Notes: generated by a model from the letters alone, not told the origin. Positions 8,493 through 16,999 are shown, counted from the stretch's first letter. The stretch: 47,419 bases of DNA from Streptomyces sp. AA1529 (GCF_000280905.1 NZ_ALAP01000065.1:1-47419), one strand, 5' to 3'. Numbers and translations: made by a program.

Positions 8493-9869
8493 GTGCCCGA
8501 GACGCATCCCGCAGCGCACCTCGACGCCCTCCCCGACGACTTCCTGTGGGGCGCCGCCACCGCCGCCTACCAGGTGGAGGGCGCCGTCGACGAGGACGGC
8601 CGCAAACCCTCCATCTGGGACACCTTCAGTCACACCCCGGGCACGGTCGACGGCGGCGACACCGGGGACGTGGCCTGCGACCACTACCACCGCTGGCGCG
8701 AGGACCTCGGCCTGCTGGGCGAACTGGGCCTGGACGCCTACCGGTTCTCCATCGCCTGGCCCCGCGTCCTGCCGGACGGCGGCGGCACCGTCAACGAGCC
8801 GGGCCTGGCCTTCTACGACCGGCTCACCGACACCCTGCTGGAGGCGGGCATCACGCCCTTCCCCACGCTCTACCACTGGGATCTGCCCCAGGCGCTCCAG
8901 GACCGGGGCGGCTGGCCGGTCCGGGAGACCGCCGAGCGGTTCGCCGAGTACACGGCCGTCGTCGCCGACCGGCTCGGAGACCGCATCCAGCACTGGTGCA
9001 CCCTCAACGAGCCGCTGTGCTCGGCCTGGATCGGCCACTACGAAGGCCGGATGGCGCCCGGCCGCACCGACATCGCCGACGCCGTGCGGGCCTCCTTCCA
9101 CCTCCACCTGGGACACGGACTCGCCGTCCAGGCGCTGCGCGCGGCGGTCCCCGGCGCGCGGGTGGGCATCGTCAACAACCTCACCCACTGCGAACCCGCC
9201 ACCGGCAGCGCGGCGGACGCCGAGGCCGCACGGCGCGCCGACGGGCACGTCAACCGCTGGTGGATGGACCCGCTGCACGGCCGCGGCTACCCGCAGGACA
9301 TGGTCGAGCTGTACGGGACCGAGCCGCCGCAGCGCCCCGGCGACGCGGAGACCGTCGCCGAGCCGCTGGACTGGCTCGGACTCAACTACTACTTCCGCAA
9401 CGTGCTCCGCGACGACCCCGCGGGTCCCTTCCCCCGCGCCCGGTCCGCCGAACTGCCCGCCGGGGCCCGGGTGACCGGCATGGGCTGGGAGGTGCACGCC
9501 GAGGGACTCACGAACACCCTGCGCCGGATGGCGGACGACTACGGGGCACGCTGCCTCTACGTCACCGAGAACGGCGCCGCCTATCCGGACACCGTCGGCC
9601 CCGACGGACAGGTCCACGACCCCGAGCGCACCCGCTACCTGGAAGAGCACCTGACCGCATGCGCCCGCGCCGTACACCAAGGGGTGCCGCTGCGGGGGTA
9701 CTTCGCCTGGTCGCTGCTGGACAACTTCGAATGGGCCTACGGGTACGCGCAGCGCTTCGGCCTCGTCCACGTCGACTACGCCACCCAGCGGCGGACCGTC
9801 AAGACCAGCGGCCGCCGCTACGCCGACCTCGTCCGCACCCACCGCGCCCGCCGGAACCGCGCCGCATAG
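8493..9869 (+). CDS. GH1 beta-glucosidase
   Basis: 458 residues, no signal peptide, so intracellular. Glycoside hydrolase family 1 retaining enzyme: the N-terminal signature DDFLWGAATAAYQVEGA, acid/base Glu173 in TLNEP and nucleophile Glu359 in YVTENGA are all present, as is the C-terminal NFEWAYGYAQRFGLVHVD. It would split imported cellobiose or other beta-glucosides into glucose. GTG start with AAAGGAC 8 nt upstream, 57 bp after the permease. Equivalent to the BglC partner of Streptomyces cellobiose transporters, but here linked to a ROK regulator. Confidence 0.95.
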   Translation: MPETHPAAHLDALPDDFLWGAATAAYQVEGAVDEDGRKPSIWDTFSHTPGTVDGGDTGDVACDHYHRWREDLGLLGELGLDAYRFSIAWPRVLPDGGGTVNEPGLAFYDRLTDTLLEAGITPFPTLYHWDLPQALQDRGGWPVRETAERFAEYTAVVADRLGDRIQHWCTLNEPLCSAWIGHYEGRMAPGRTDIADAVRASFHLHLGHGLAVQALRAAVPGARVGIVNNLTHCEPATGSAADAEAARRADGHVNRWWMDPLHGRGYPQDMVELYGTEPPQRPGDAETVAEPLDWLGLNYYFRNVLRDDPAGPFPRARSAELPAGARVTGMGWEVHAEGLTNTLRRMADDYGARCLYVTENGAAYPDTVGPDGQVHDPERTRYLEEHLTACARAVHQGVPLRGYFAWSLLDNFEWAYGYAQRFGLVHVDYATQRRTVKTSGRRYADLVRTHRARRNRAA

Positions 9870-9878
9870 CCCGCTCCC

Positions 9879-9901
9879 CGGCGGCCGTCGGAACCGCCGG
9901 A
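9879..9901 (+). terminator. Possible terminator of the sugar operon
   Basis: A 7-bp perfect stem CCGGCGG/CCGCCGG (9879-9885 and 9895-9901) with a 9-nt loop just after the beta-glucosidase stop. Short but well placed. Confidence 0.4.
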
Positions 9902-9982
9902 GGGCGACTGCCGTCACAGCGGTGCCGGGAACCCGTCGCCGTCATGGGGCGGTCCGACCCATCGGCATCTCCGGGAGGTCAT

Positions 9983-10894
9983 ATGCGGGTCCGCTCGCCG
10001 CGCTCTGCCGGTCTGCTCGCCGCGATGGTGCTGAGCACCGCCGCGCTGGGCGCGGGCGCCGGCTGCGGACGGCAACAGGCCGGGGACGGCCCCGGCGACG
10101 GCGGCGGCCGGGCGCGCGGCGAGCGCGCCCGGCAGGTCGCCGCGGCCTGGTACGGCTCCCGCGCCGCCGCCGCGTGGCGCGCCGGGTACCACCCGATGGG
10201 CGAGGTGGTCCGCACGCCGCGCGGCGGCCTGCACGGCAGCGCCGACGAAGAGGCGTACCGCAGCGGCAGCTTCGTCCTCCGGGGAGAACTGCCGGAGGCC
10301 GAGCGGACGAAGGGCCGGGTGGTGCGGGACGGCGGCCGGTCGCTCACCCGGCCGCTGATCTCCGCGCACGAGGCGTTCGAGGCGCTGGAGCGCAGCACCA
10401 CCGAGCCCCATCTGACGGTGACCGGGGCGAAGCCGGGAGAGCTGAGCGTGGCCACCGGCCGGGGACGGGCGACCGTCCCCGCCTGGCTGTTCACCCTGAA
10501 GGGGTACGACGCTCCGCTGGTGCGGGCCGCCGCCGTCCCCTCCGCGCTGCCGCGCTCGCCGGTCGCGCACACCTCCGGCTCCCGCGGCCACCTCGAGCAT
10601 CTGGTGCGGATCTCCCCCGACGGGCGGTCGGTCACCGTGGCCGCCCTGCACGGCGTCTGCGACGACGGTGCGCGAGTGGAGGTGCGCGAGTCGTCCGGCA
10701 GCGTGGTGCTGATCGCCTCCGTCAAGGAGCGCGAGGACCGGGATCCGGGTGCCCTGTGCACCAAGCAGGCCGTCCGCCAGCAGGTGACGGTGACCCTGCG
10801 ACGCCCCCTGGGCGACCGCGTCCTGCTCGACGCGGACTCCGGCCGGCCGGTTCCCTTCCGCTCGCGGCTCGGGCCGACGCCGAGCTGGAGCTGA
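9983..10894 (+). CDS. Hypothetical secreted lipoprotein
   Basis: 303 residues, not recognised as a named family. The N-terminus is a classical lipoprotein signal with the lipobox GAGC (Cys28), followed by a Gly/Arg-rich linker and a mixed alpha/beta domain of about 250 residues ending in RSRLGPTPSWS. Two cysteines (in HGVCDDGA and DPGALCTKQ) could form a disulfide outside the cell. GGGAGG lies 5 nt before the ATG. Separated from the sugar operon by a weak terminator, so probably independent. Function unknown. Confidence 0.8.
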   Translation: MRVRSPRSAGLLAAMVLSTAALGAGAGCGRQQAGDGPGDGGGRARGERARQVAAAWYGSRAAAAWRAGYHPMGEVVRTPRGGLHGSADEEAYRSGSFVLRGELPEAERTKGRVVRDGGRSLTRPLISAHEAFEALERSTTEPHLTVTGAKPGELSVATGRGRATVPAWLFTLKGYDAPLVRAAAVPSALPRSPVAHTSGSRGHLEHLVRISPDGRSVTVAALHGVCDDGARVEVRESSGSVVLIASVKEREDRDPGALCTKQAVRQQVTVTLRRPLGDRVLLDADSGRPVPFRSRLGPTPSWS

Positions 10895-10960
10895 CCCCCG
10901 GGCACGCTGTCGCGGACCGGCCACGCGGCCCGCGGTCGGCCCCGGTGGGCACGGCGGGCA

Positions 10961-11844
10961 TCAGCCGACCGGTGCCTGACCGCCCGTCACCCGCCGCCAG
11001 GCGAGGGCGAAGAGGTCCGGCGGTGTGTGCTCGGGCAGCTGAGTGTCCTGCACCGTATCGCCGTCGGCGGACAGGCGCGCTCCCAGCAGCGGCGCCTTCC
11101 ACCGCTCCATCGGGGGCAGCGGAGCCGCCGCGTGCGCCCAGGGGCCGGGCAGGAACACCGTCCGGCCCGCGCGGGGCCGCTTGTCCTCGACGAGCAGGCC
11201 GCGTTCGGCCAGCACCGCGCCCGCGGCGCGCAGTTCCTGCCGGCTCCAGCCCATCCAGCGGCGCACCCGGCGGTCGGCGGGGGCATCCAGCGCCGGCACC
11301 TGGAGGTAGTAGGCGGCCGGAGCCTCCTGGACGCCGAGGTGCCGCGCCACGCGCCCGACCAGCTCCGGGACGCATGCCCGCGGGTCGGATTCGTACCTTC
11401 CTCCGGAAGGGCCCCGCCGGTGATCCGTTCCATGACACGCCCGCAGCCGCCTCCGCGCAGCCACTCCGCCTGGTGCGCGGAGAGGCCGTGCCGCCACAGG
11501 ACATCCGCCGGTATCCGCCCGGACGCGTCCCGCAGCGGCTCCAGGATCCCGCGCAGCAGCCGCCCGGCCTCCGGGGCTCCGGCCCGGACCGGGTCGCCTG
11601 CCGGCAGGTCGGCGTAGGCCCGGGGCAGAGCCTGGACGAGGGCGCGCCACGCTCCCCGTCCGGTGCGGTTCTCTCCGTGCACGGCCTCCTCGTACGCCGA
11701 GCGGAGCGGCAGCGCCTACCGGCCGGTGGGCCGTCCACTCCCGCGCGATCCGGTCCGCCACCCCGCGCGGCCCGCCCGGCTCCCACAGCTCGGCCACTTC
11801 CTCGGGTGGCGCGGCGGACAGCAGTCGTACCGGCCGGGGATTCA
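10961..11844 (-). pseudogene. Decayed gene, C-terminal part of a large unrecognised protein, two frameshifts
   Basis: Coding-like sequence runs on the minus strand through three frames. It begins VNPRPVRLLSAAPPEEVAELW (from about 11844), switches frame near 11715 (where TAG interrupts) to LPLRSAYEEAVHGENRTGRG..., and switches again near 11395-11405 (GGAGGAAGG) to RYESDPRACVPELVGRVARHL... ending MERWKAPLLGARL... and a stop at 10961. Each piece is protein-like and collinear, so this was one gene. It resembles, from memory, the C-terminal region of large actinobacterial proteins of unknown function; I cannot name a domain. The 5' end is missing, since the LysR gene occupies the adjoining sequence. 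Either a true pseudogene or two sequencing errors. Confidence 0.6.
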
Positions 11845-11880
11845 CGGTCCGCGGGACGCCGCGGCCCGGAGCCGCACGGG

Positions 11881-12744
11881 TCAGCGTCCCGCCACCACGT
11901 CGCGGACGAGGCCGACCAGCGCGGGGATCGCCGGGTGGGCCGGTATGTCGCGGTGCCAGGCCAGCACCAGCGGGACCGGCGGCGCGTCGGTCAGCGGGCG
12001 GTAGGCGAGCGCCGGCTGGGAGTGCAGTCCGGGGGTCGCCGAGGTCGTGATGCCCACGGCCCGGCCCGCGGCGATCACGGTCAGCCACTCGTCCGTGTTG
12101 GCCACCTCCAGCGTCCGCGCGGGCCGGGCGCCTGCGGGCCACAGATCCAGGGTGGTGGTGCCCGCGACGGTGTTCAGCGCAATCGGCCAGGTTGCGAGGT
12201 CCGCCAGGGTGAGCGTGTCGCGCTCCGCGAGGCCGCTGCCCTCGGGGACCACCGCCACGCGCTCCTCCTCCAGCAGGAGCTCCGTGACCATGCCGGACAG
12301 CGGGACTCGGCCCCGCAGCAGTGCGGCATCGACCCTGCCCCGGGTGAGTCCCGCGGTGCGGTCGTCGATCCGGCGCAGTTCCAGCGGCACCTCGGGGTGC
12401 TCCTGGTCCCAGCGGCGCAGCAGGGGGACGGTCCAGCTCCCGAGCGCGGCCCACGGATGTCCGAGGCGCAGCGGTCGGGCCGCGGACAGCGAACGGGGGT
12501 CGAAGGCCGCGTCCGCCGCGGCCAGCGCGGTGGCGGCGCGGTCGCGGAAGACGCGGCCCGCCGCGGTGAGGGCGAGGTGGTGGGTCGAGCGGTCGACCAG
12601 GCGTACGCCGAGATGGTCCTCCAGCCGGCGCAGCGTCCGGGAGAGCGCGGGCTGTCCGGTGTGCAGCCTGGCGGCGGCACGCGTGATGCAGCCTTCCTCG
12701 GCGATGGCGAGGAAGGCCCGCAGATGGCGCAGCTCCATAGTCAT
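11881..12744 (-). CDS. LysR-family transcriptional regulator
   Basis: 287 residues from ATG at 12744 (an ATG at 12738, MELRHL, is equally usual for the family). The N-terminal HTH is canonical: RHLRAFLAIAEEGCITRAAARLHTGQPALSRTLRRLEDHLGVRLVDR is followed by a substrate-binding LysR effector domain. It is divergent from an EamA transporter with only 69 bp between start codons, the standard arrangement for a LysR activator of a neighbouring exporter. The effector is unknown. Confidence 0.93.
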   Translation of the reverse strand: MTMELRHLRAFLAIAEEGCITRAAARLHTGQPALSRTLRRLEDHLGVRLVDRSTHHLALTAAGRVFRDRAATALAAADAAFDPRSLSAARPLRLGHPWAALGSWTVPLLRRWDQEHPEVPLELRRIDDRTAGLTRGRVDAALLRGRVPLSGMVTELLLEEERVAVVPEGSGLAERDTLTLADLATWPIALNTVAGTTTLDLWPAGARPARTLEVANTDEWLTVIAAGRAVGITTSATPGLHSQPALAYRPLTDAPPVPLVLAWHRDIPAHPAIPALVGLVRDVVAGR

Positions 12745-12761
12745 GCCTGTGAAGCATAACC

Positions 12762-12775
12762 GCAGAGCATTCTGC
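12762..12775. promoter_or_regulatory. Inverted repeat in LysR/EamA intergenic region
   Basis: GCAGA and TCTGC arms with a 4-nt centre, embedded in AACCGCAGAGCATTCTGCATTT. Located between the divergent genes and just upstream of the EamA -35, as expected for a LysR recognition site. Confidence 0.5.
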
Positions 12776-12776
12776 A

Positions 12777-12806
12777 TTTCACGGCGTCGGGGTCGGCGCG
12801 TAGCGT
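12777..12806 (+). promoter_or_regulatory. Leaderless promoter of EamA gene
   Basis: TTTCAC (12777-12782), 18-nt spacer, TAGCGT (12801-12806). The -10 ends 7 nt before the ATG at 12814, so transcription would start at or next to the start codon; there is no ribosome site, consistent with a leaderless mRNA. Confidence 0.55.
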
Positions 12807-12813
12807 GAGCCGC

Positions 12814-13761
12814 ATGACACATACGGGTTCCGGGGTGGAGACCGCGGGCGACGGATCCGCGACAGCGCCCGGCACGGCCGCGGCGGGCGGGGCGGGATCC
12901 GCCCGCGTGCCTGCCGGAGTCGGCAGCCTCGGCGGCATCGGGCTGGTGCTGGCCGGCGCGTTCTCGGTGCAGTTCGGTTCGGCTGTCGCGGCTCTGCTCT
13001 TCCCGCGTGCCGGTGCCCTGGGGGTGGTGGCACTGCGGGTGACGCTCGCGGCCGTACTGCTGCTGGTGGTCTGCCGCCCCCGGCTGCGCGGGCACAGCCG
13101 AGCCGACTGGGCCGTGGTGGTCGCGTTCGGGCTGGCGCTCGCCGGTATGAACACCCTGTTCTACCAGGCGGTCGACCGGATTCCGCTGGGTCCGGCGGTG
13201 ACCTTGGAGGTACTCGGCCCGCTCGCGCTGTCCGTGGTCACCGCGCGCCGGGCGTTGAGCCTGGTGTGGGCGGGGCTGGCACTCGTGGGCGTCTTCCTGC
13301 TCGGCCGGAGCGGTTTCGATGAGCTGAGCCCGGCCGGCATCGCCTTCGCGCTGGGCGCCGGTGCCATGTGGGCGGCCTACATCGTCTTCAACTCCCGGAC
13401 CGGGGCCCGCTTCCCCCGGCTGGACGGACTGGCCGTGGCGATGGCGGTGGCCGCGCTCGTCAGCCTGCCGCTGGGGATCGGGTCGGCCGGCGGGGTGCTG
13501 CTGGAGCCGGGAGTGCTGGCGCTCGGGCTGGCGGTGGCGCTGCTGTCCTCGGGAGTGCCCTACACCCTGGAGTTGCTGGCGCTGCGTCGGCTGCCTGCGG
13601 CGACCTTCGCGGTGCTGATGAGCCTGGCTCCCGGGATCGCGGCACTGGCGGGGTTCCTGGTGCTGGGCCAGGAACTGACGGCCGTGCAGTGTCTGGCCGT
13701 CGCGCTGGTGATCGGCGCCAGCGCGGGCGCGGTGCGGACCGGGAGCGCGGACCGGAAGTGA
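12814..13761 (+). CDS. EamA-family (RhtA/DMT) exporter
   Basis: 315 residues with about ten membrane helices in two EamA half-repeats (second begins AYIVFNSRTGARFPRLDG). It resembles the RhtA-type threonine/homoserine exporters of the drug/metabolite transporter superfamily (QFGSAVAALLFPRAGALGVVALRV). Presumed inner-membrane exporter of an amino acid or small metabolite, controlled by the divergent LysR protein. The ATG at 12814 is favoured over a GTG at 12805 because the -10 overlaps the latter. Confidence 0.9.
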   Translation: MTHTGSGVETAGDGSATAPGTAAAGGAGSARVPAGVGSLGGIGLVLAGAFSVQFGSAVAALLFPRAGALGVVALRVTLAAVLLLVVCRPRLRGHSRADWAVVVAFGLALAGMNTLFYQAVDRIPLGPAVTLEVLGPLALSVVTARRALSLVWAGLALVGVFLLGRSGFDELSPAGIAFALGAGAMWAAYIVFNSRTGARFPRLDGLAVAMAVAALVSLPLGIGSAGGVLLEPGVLALGLAVALLSSGVPYTLELLALRRLPAATFAVLMSLAPGIAALAGFLVLGQELTAVQCLAVALVIGASAGAVRTGSADRK

Positions 13762-13818
13762 CGCGGGGCCACCACGGCTTCCGCGGCGGGCCGCCCGTGC
13801 GGCCCGACCGGCGGTGCC

Positions 13819-13845
13819 GGGGCCCGGCGCAGTGTGCCGGGCCCC
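13819..13845. terminator. Bidirectional terminator between EamA and collagenase genes
   Basis: A 10-bp perfect GC stem (13819-13828 with 13836-13845) and 7-nt loop in the convergent gap. Confidence 0.75.
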
Positions 13846-13859
13846 CGGCGGCGGCTCGG

Positions 13860-15854
13860 CTATCCGGTCGTGCAGGCGCCGGCCGCGCAGGCGTCGAGCC
13901 AGACGTACCAGTCCTGGTCGTGACGCGAACCGATGGTCTCCTTCAGGTACTTGCGGGCGGTGTCCCAGGCGCCCGTCCGGTAGGAGGCCAGCACGGCGTC
14001 CACCGCGCCGGGGTGTTCCTCCAGCATGTACCGCACGGCCAGGTACCCCCAGCGGTAGGTGCGGGCGGTGTCGGTGTTCGCATAGGTGGTGTCGAACAGC
14101 GTGCTCAGCGGGTAGGTCTTGCTGCCCGCCCGGTCGATCGCCTCGTCGTAGCGGAGCCGGCGGTAGGAGTAGGACACGTACTCCGCGAAGCCCTCGATCC
14201 ACCAGACCGTGGGAGTGGCGGTCCCGGCCGCGAAGTCGCCGTACATGTCGAAGCGGCCGTCGAGATAGTGCGTGTACTCGTGGTTGAGGTTCCAGATCCG
14301 GAAGTCCGGCCGCAGCCACTCGGCCTCGTAGGCGATGAAGCGGGGCAGGTTGCCGGCCGCAGACGGGTCGCCCTCCAGGTACATGCCCCCGTTGTCGGTG
14401 TCGATGCCGTAGAGGGCGCCCGCGTAGATCCGGTAGTCGCGGCTGGAGTCGAAGACGACGACCTCGATGCTGCTGTTCCGGTCGTCCGCGACCGGCCCGC
14501 TGTCCCGGGCGATCCGGTGGAAGTATGCGTCCTGCCCGTCGAGGCTGTCGCACGTGGCCCGGAAGTCCTCGGCGCTCATGTCCTGGGCGACCACGGTGAT
14601 GCTGTCGCTGCACGGTTTCCTGTCCTCGAGCACGGCCTCGGCCAGCTTGCCCTTGAGGTCGCAGACGCCGTAGTACGCGCACCTGTCCCTGTCGTACGCG
14701 TCCGCCGTCTCCGCGACACCCACCCACAGCGCGGCGGTGTCGCCGGTGATGTCACCGGCCTCCAGCAGGTCCTTCACCAGCGGGCGCACGGTTCCGCGCA
14801 GCGACGCGTGCTGGAGGAACCGCCCCAGTTCGCGCCCCGCGTTGTAGGTGAGGAAATAGCGTTCCCCGCTCAGCAGGCCGAGGTGGTCGAGGGCGAAGGC
14901 GTGCAGGGTCCACAGGACACTCGGATCCAGCTGCACGGCCCGGACGAAGTCGGGCATCCGGTGGCCCCGCCACAGCACCCCGTAGGCGTTGTTGACCGCG
15001 TTGACCATCCAGTACTTGTCGTCGTAGGAGCTGTCGTAGCCGGCCAGCATCCGCTTGACGACGTGGAGGTAGTGCGCGTTCTCCTCCGCACTGTCGATCA
15101 GGGTGACCGCCTCGGAGAGGGTCTCGCCGTTGGCGTCCGTGACGTCGTGGGAGTGCGCCGAGCCGAAGAAGGCGTCCAGGCCGCCCCGTAGCGCGGACCT
15201 CAGCACCGGTCCGTAGGTGCCGACGTCCTGCTCGTGGTACCAGTGCACGTAGTAGCCGGCCCGCAGGAAGAGCACGAGTTGCGGCATGCCGGTGCTGCCG
15301 TTCCCCGGATAGGAGGCGGAGCGGCTGCGCAGCGCGTCCGCGGCGGTCACCATCTGCGCCTCGCGGAAGGCGCCGTGTGCGTCGCTTCCGGTCAGGCCGA
15401 AGAGGGAGTTGACGCAGTCCGTCGAGGCCGAGGTGATCTGCTCGACGAGTGCCGTCCCGGTCCGCGCGAAGTCTCCGGGGGAACAGGCTGCGCCGGCTCG
15501 GCCGCTGTGCGGTGCGAACCGGGCGGAGGGCCGCTCGTGCGGGGACCGGGGTGCGGGGCTGTCGTAGTCCGTGCGGAGTCCGTCATGGGACGCCGGGAGC
15601 GGGGCGCGGTCCGCCACTTCGAGCCGCCTGCCCTGGATGTGCTCCGGTTCCGCTCCGGTGCTCACCGCTCGGGGGCCGCCGTCCCGGGCCGGGGCGGCCT
15701 CCTGGACGGAGTCTTCGGGCACTGCGGCTCGGGCCGGGGTGCCGCCGGGCTGTCCGGCGCCCGCAGCCAGGGCGAGCGCGAGGGTTCCGGCGCCGGCGGC
15801 ACGTATCAGGTGGCTGCGTAACGGGTTGCGCGTTCTGCGTCCTCGCCAGAGCAT
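13860..15854 (-). CDS. Secreted M9-family collagenase
   Basis: 664 residues. A Sec signal (RSHLIRAAGAGTLALALAAGAG) is followed by a low-complexity pro-region to about residue 130, an activator-type helical domain, and a gluzincin catalytic domain with the zinc motif HEYTH (His525, Glu526, His529) and downstream glutamates in WWIEGFAEYVS (Glu554/Glu558). This is the peptidase M9 arrangement for cleaving native collagen or gelatin. The protein stops soon after the catalytic domain, without the PKD/PPC C-terminal collagen-binding domains of many relatives. ATG at 15854 has AGGAGG 7 nt upstream. Codon 12 is TTA (15819-15821), the rare leucine codon read by bldA tRNA, so production may be tied to development. 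Confidence 0.93.
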   Translation of the reverse strand: MLWRGRRTRNPLRSHLIRAAGAGTLALALAAGAGQPGGTPARAAVPEDSVQEAAPARDGGPRAVSTGAEPEHIQGRRLEVADRAPLPASHDGLRTDYDSPAPRSPHERPSARFAPHSGRAGAACSPGDFARTGTALVEQITSASTDCVNSLFGLTGSDAHGAFREAQMVTAADALRSRSASYPGNGSTGMPQLVLFLRAGYYVHWYHEQDVGTYGPVLRSALRGGLDAFFGSAHSHDVTDANGETLSEAVTLIDSAEENAHYLHVVKRMLAGYDSSYDDKYWMVNAVNNAYGVLWRGHRMPDFVRAVQLDPSVLWTLHAFALDHLGLLSGERYFLTYNAGRELGRFLQHASLRGTVRPLVKDLLEAGDITGDTAALWVGVAETADAYDRDRCAYYGVCDLKGKLAEAVLEDRKPCSDSITVVAQDMSAEDFRATCDSLDGQDAYFHRIARDSGPVADDRNSSIEVVVFDSSRDYRIYAGALYGIDTDNGGMYLEGDPSAAGNLPRFIAYEAEWLRPDFRIWNLNHEYTHYLDGRFDMYGDFAAGTATPTVWWIEGFAEYVSYSYRRLRYDEAIDRAGSKTYPLSTLFDTTYANTDTARTYRWGYLAVRYMLEEHPGAVDAVLASYRTGAWDTARKYLKETIGSRHDQDWYVWLDACAAGACTTG

Positions 15855-16090
15855 CTGAGGCCTCCTGTGGGGGTGTTCACCGGTCCGATCCGATGGGGCC
15901 GCGTGGACTTGATTTGACGCGAGCACGTCGAATCGGCTCAGTATAATTTCACACATCACATGTCATGAGGGAAGGACCCTGCGGCGACGGGATTCCCGGA
16001 GCCGGACCGGCGGCGCGGCGCTCGCCCTACACTCGACACGATCACCGGCACGATCACGCTCGTCCCCGCACGCCGAGGAGCAGCGCACCC
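15855..16090. promoter_or_regulatory. AT-rich divergent promoter region of collagenase and GntR genes
   Basis: The segment 15911-15970 is strikingly AT-rich. TATAAT on the plus strand (15942-15947) overlaps TATACT on the minus strand (15940-15945), giving -10 candidates in both directions; on the minus strand CATGAC lies 16 nt upstream of TATACT. A perfect ACATGT occurs at about 15959-15964. Nearer to the GntR start, TACACT (16028-16033) is a further -10 candidate. Confidence 0.4.
16037..16057 (+). promoter_or_regulatory. Direct repeat upstream of GntR gene
   Basis: Two copies of CACGATCAC (16037-16045, 16049-16057), 12-bp period, just after a TACACT -10 candidate and 34 bp before the ATG. 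Could be an autoregulatory site; inference only. Confidence 0.35.
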
Positions 16091-16774
16091 ATGACCGCAG
16101 ACCGCCCGCTGAAGCTGCCCGCCGTGCCGGACCGGCTCAGCATCCGCGACCACGTCGCGCAGGCCCTGCGCGCCGCGCTGATCGCCGGCCGGCTGCGCCC
16201 CGGCACGGTGTACTCGGCGCCCCAGCTCGCCGCGCAGTTCGGCGTCTCGGCCACACCCGTGCGCGAGGCCATGCTCGACCTGACGCGGGAGGGCATGGTG
16301 GAGCCCGTGCGCAACAAGGGCTTCCGGGTGACCGAGCTGTCGCGCCGCGATCTGGCCGAGTACGTCGGGATCCGCGAGCTGATCGAGGTGCCCACCGTCG
16401 GGGAGGTGGCGCGCGCCGCCGACTCCGCCCGGCTGGAGGAACTGCGCCCTGTCGCACGGGAGATAGTCGCGGCGGCCCGGGCCGGCGACCTCGTCGGCTT
16501 CCTGGAGGCCGACCGCCGCTTCCATCTGGCCCTGCTCGAACTCGCCGGGAACCGCCGCCTGGTGGAGACCGTGGCCCAACTGCGCAGCCACTCCCGCCTG
16601 TACGGCCTCGCCGGGCTCGCCGAGAGCGGCCAGCTCATCGAATCCGCCGAGGAGCACGAGGTCCTGCTCGACCTGGTACTGGCCCGCGACGCTGGCGGTG
16701 CCCAGGCGTGCATGCGCACCCATCTCGGCCGGCTGCGCACCCAGTGGGAGCGCGGCGGCGCGTCGGCGGATTAG
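16091..16774 (+). CDS. GntR-family regulator, FadR/FCD type
   Basis: 227 residues. N-terminal winged helix (DHVAQALRAALIAGRLRPGTVYSAPQLAAQFGVSATPVREAMLDLTREGMVE) and a C-terminal all-helical FCD ligand domain with the metal-binding pattern (RRFHLALLELAGNRRLVE, histidines in the later EEHEVLL). Such proteins repress small-acid or sugar-acid catabolism genes. GGAG lies about 11 nt before the ATG. It is divergent from the collagenase with 236 bp between, so collagenase control is possible but unproven. Confidence 0.92.
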   Translation: MTADRPLKLPAVPDRLSIRDHVAQALRAALIAGRLRPGTVYSAPQLAAQFGVSATPVREAMLDLTREGMVEPVRNKGFRVTELSRRDLAEYVGIRELIEVPTVGEVARAADSARLEELRPVAREIVAAARAGDLVGFLEADRRFHLALLELAGNRRLVETVAQLRSHSRLYGLAGLAESGQLIESAEEHEVLLDLVLARDAGGAQACMRTHLGRLRTQWERGGASAD

Positions 16775-16816
16775 CCGCCCGCCCGCGGTTCACCGTGCCC
16801 GCCGCGAGGCCGTGCT

Positions 16817-16834
16817 CCCCCCCCGGGGGGGGGG
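16817..16834. other. C8G10 homopolymer palindrome
   Basis: Eight C followed by ten G, self-complementary without a loop, 42 bp downstream of the GntR stop. May form an alternative structure or be a slippage hot spot; length accuracy is doubtful. Confidence 0.7.
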
Positions 16835-16999
16835 CCGCTCACCCCGCACCGGCGGCGACGCGTTCCACCACAGCCCGCGCCACGGCGCGTTCCGGGCCGG
16901 CCCGGAACCGCACCGTCGACGGTGCACACCCTGGCCTGATCGACTCGAACGGCCGGTACGAAGAATCCTGGTGCGCTGTCCCGCGGCGCGCGCCGCTCC

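Noticed and set aside
7425..9917. 830-residue minus-strand open frame across permease and beta-glucosidase genes
   Set aside because: Covers two clear plus-strand genes and has no recognisable domain; typical of high-GC antisense frames.
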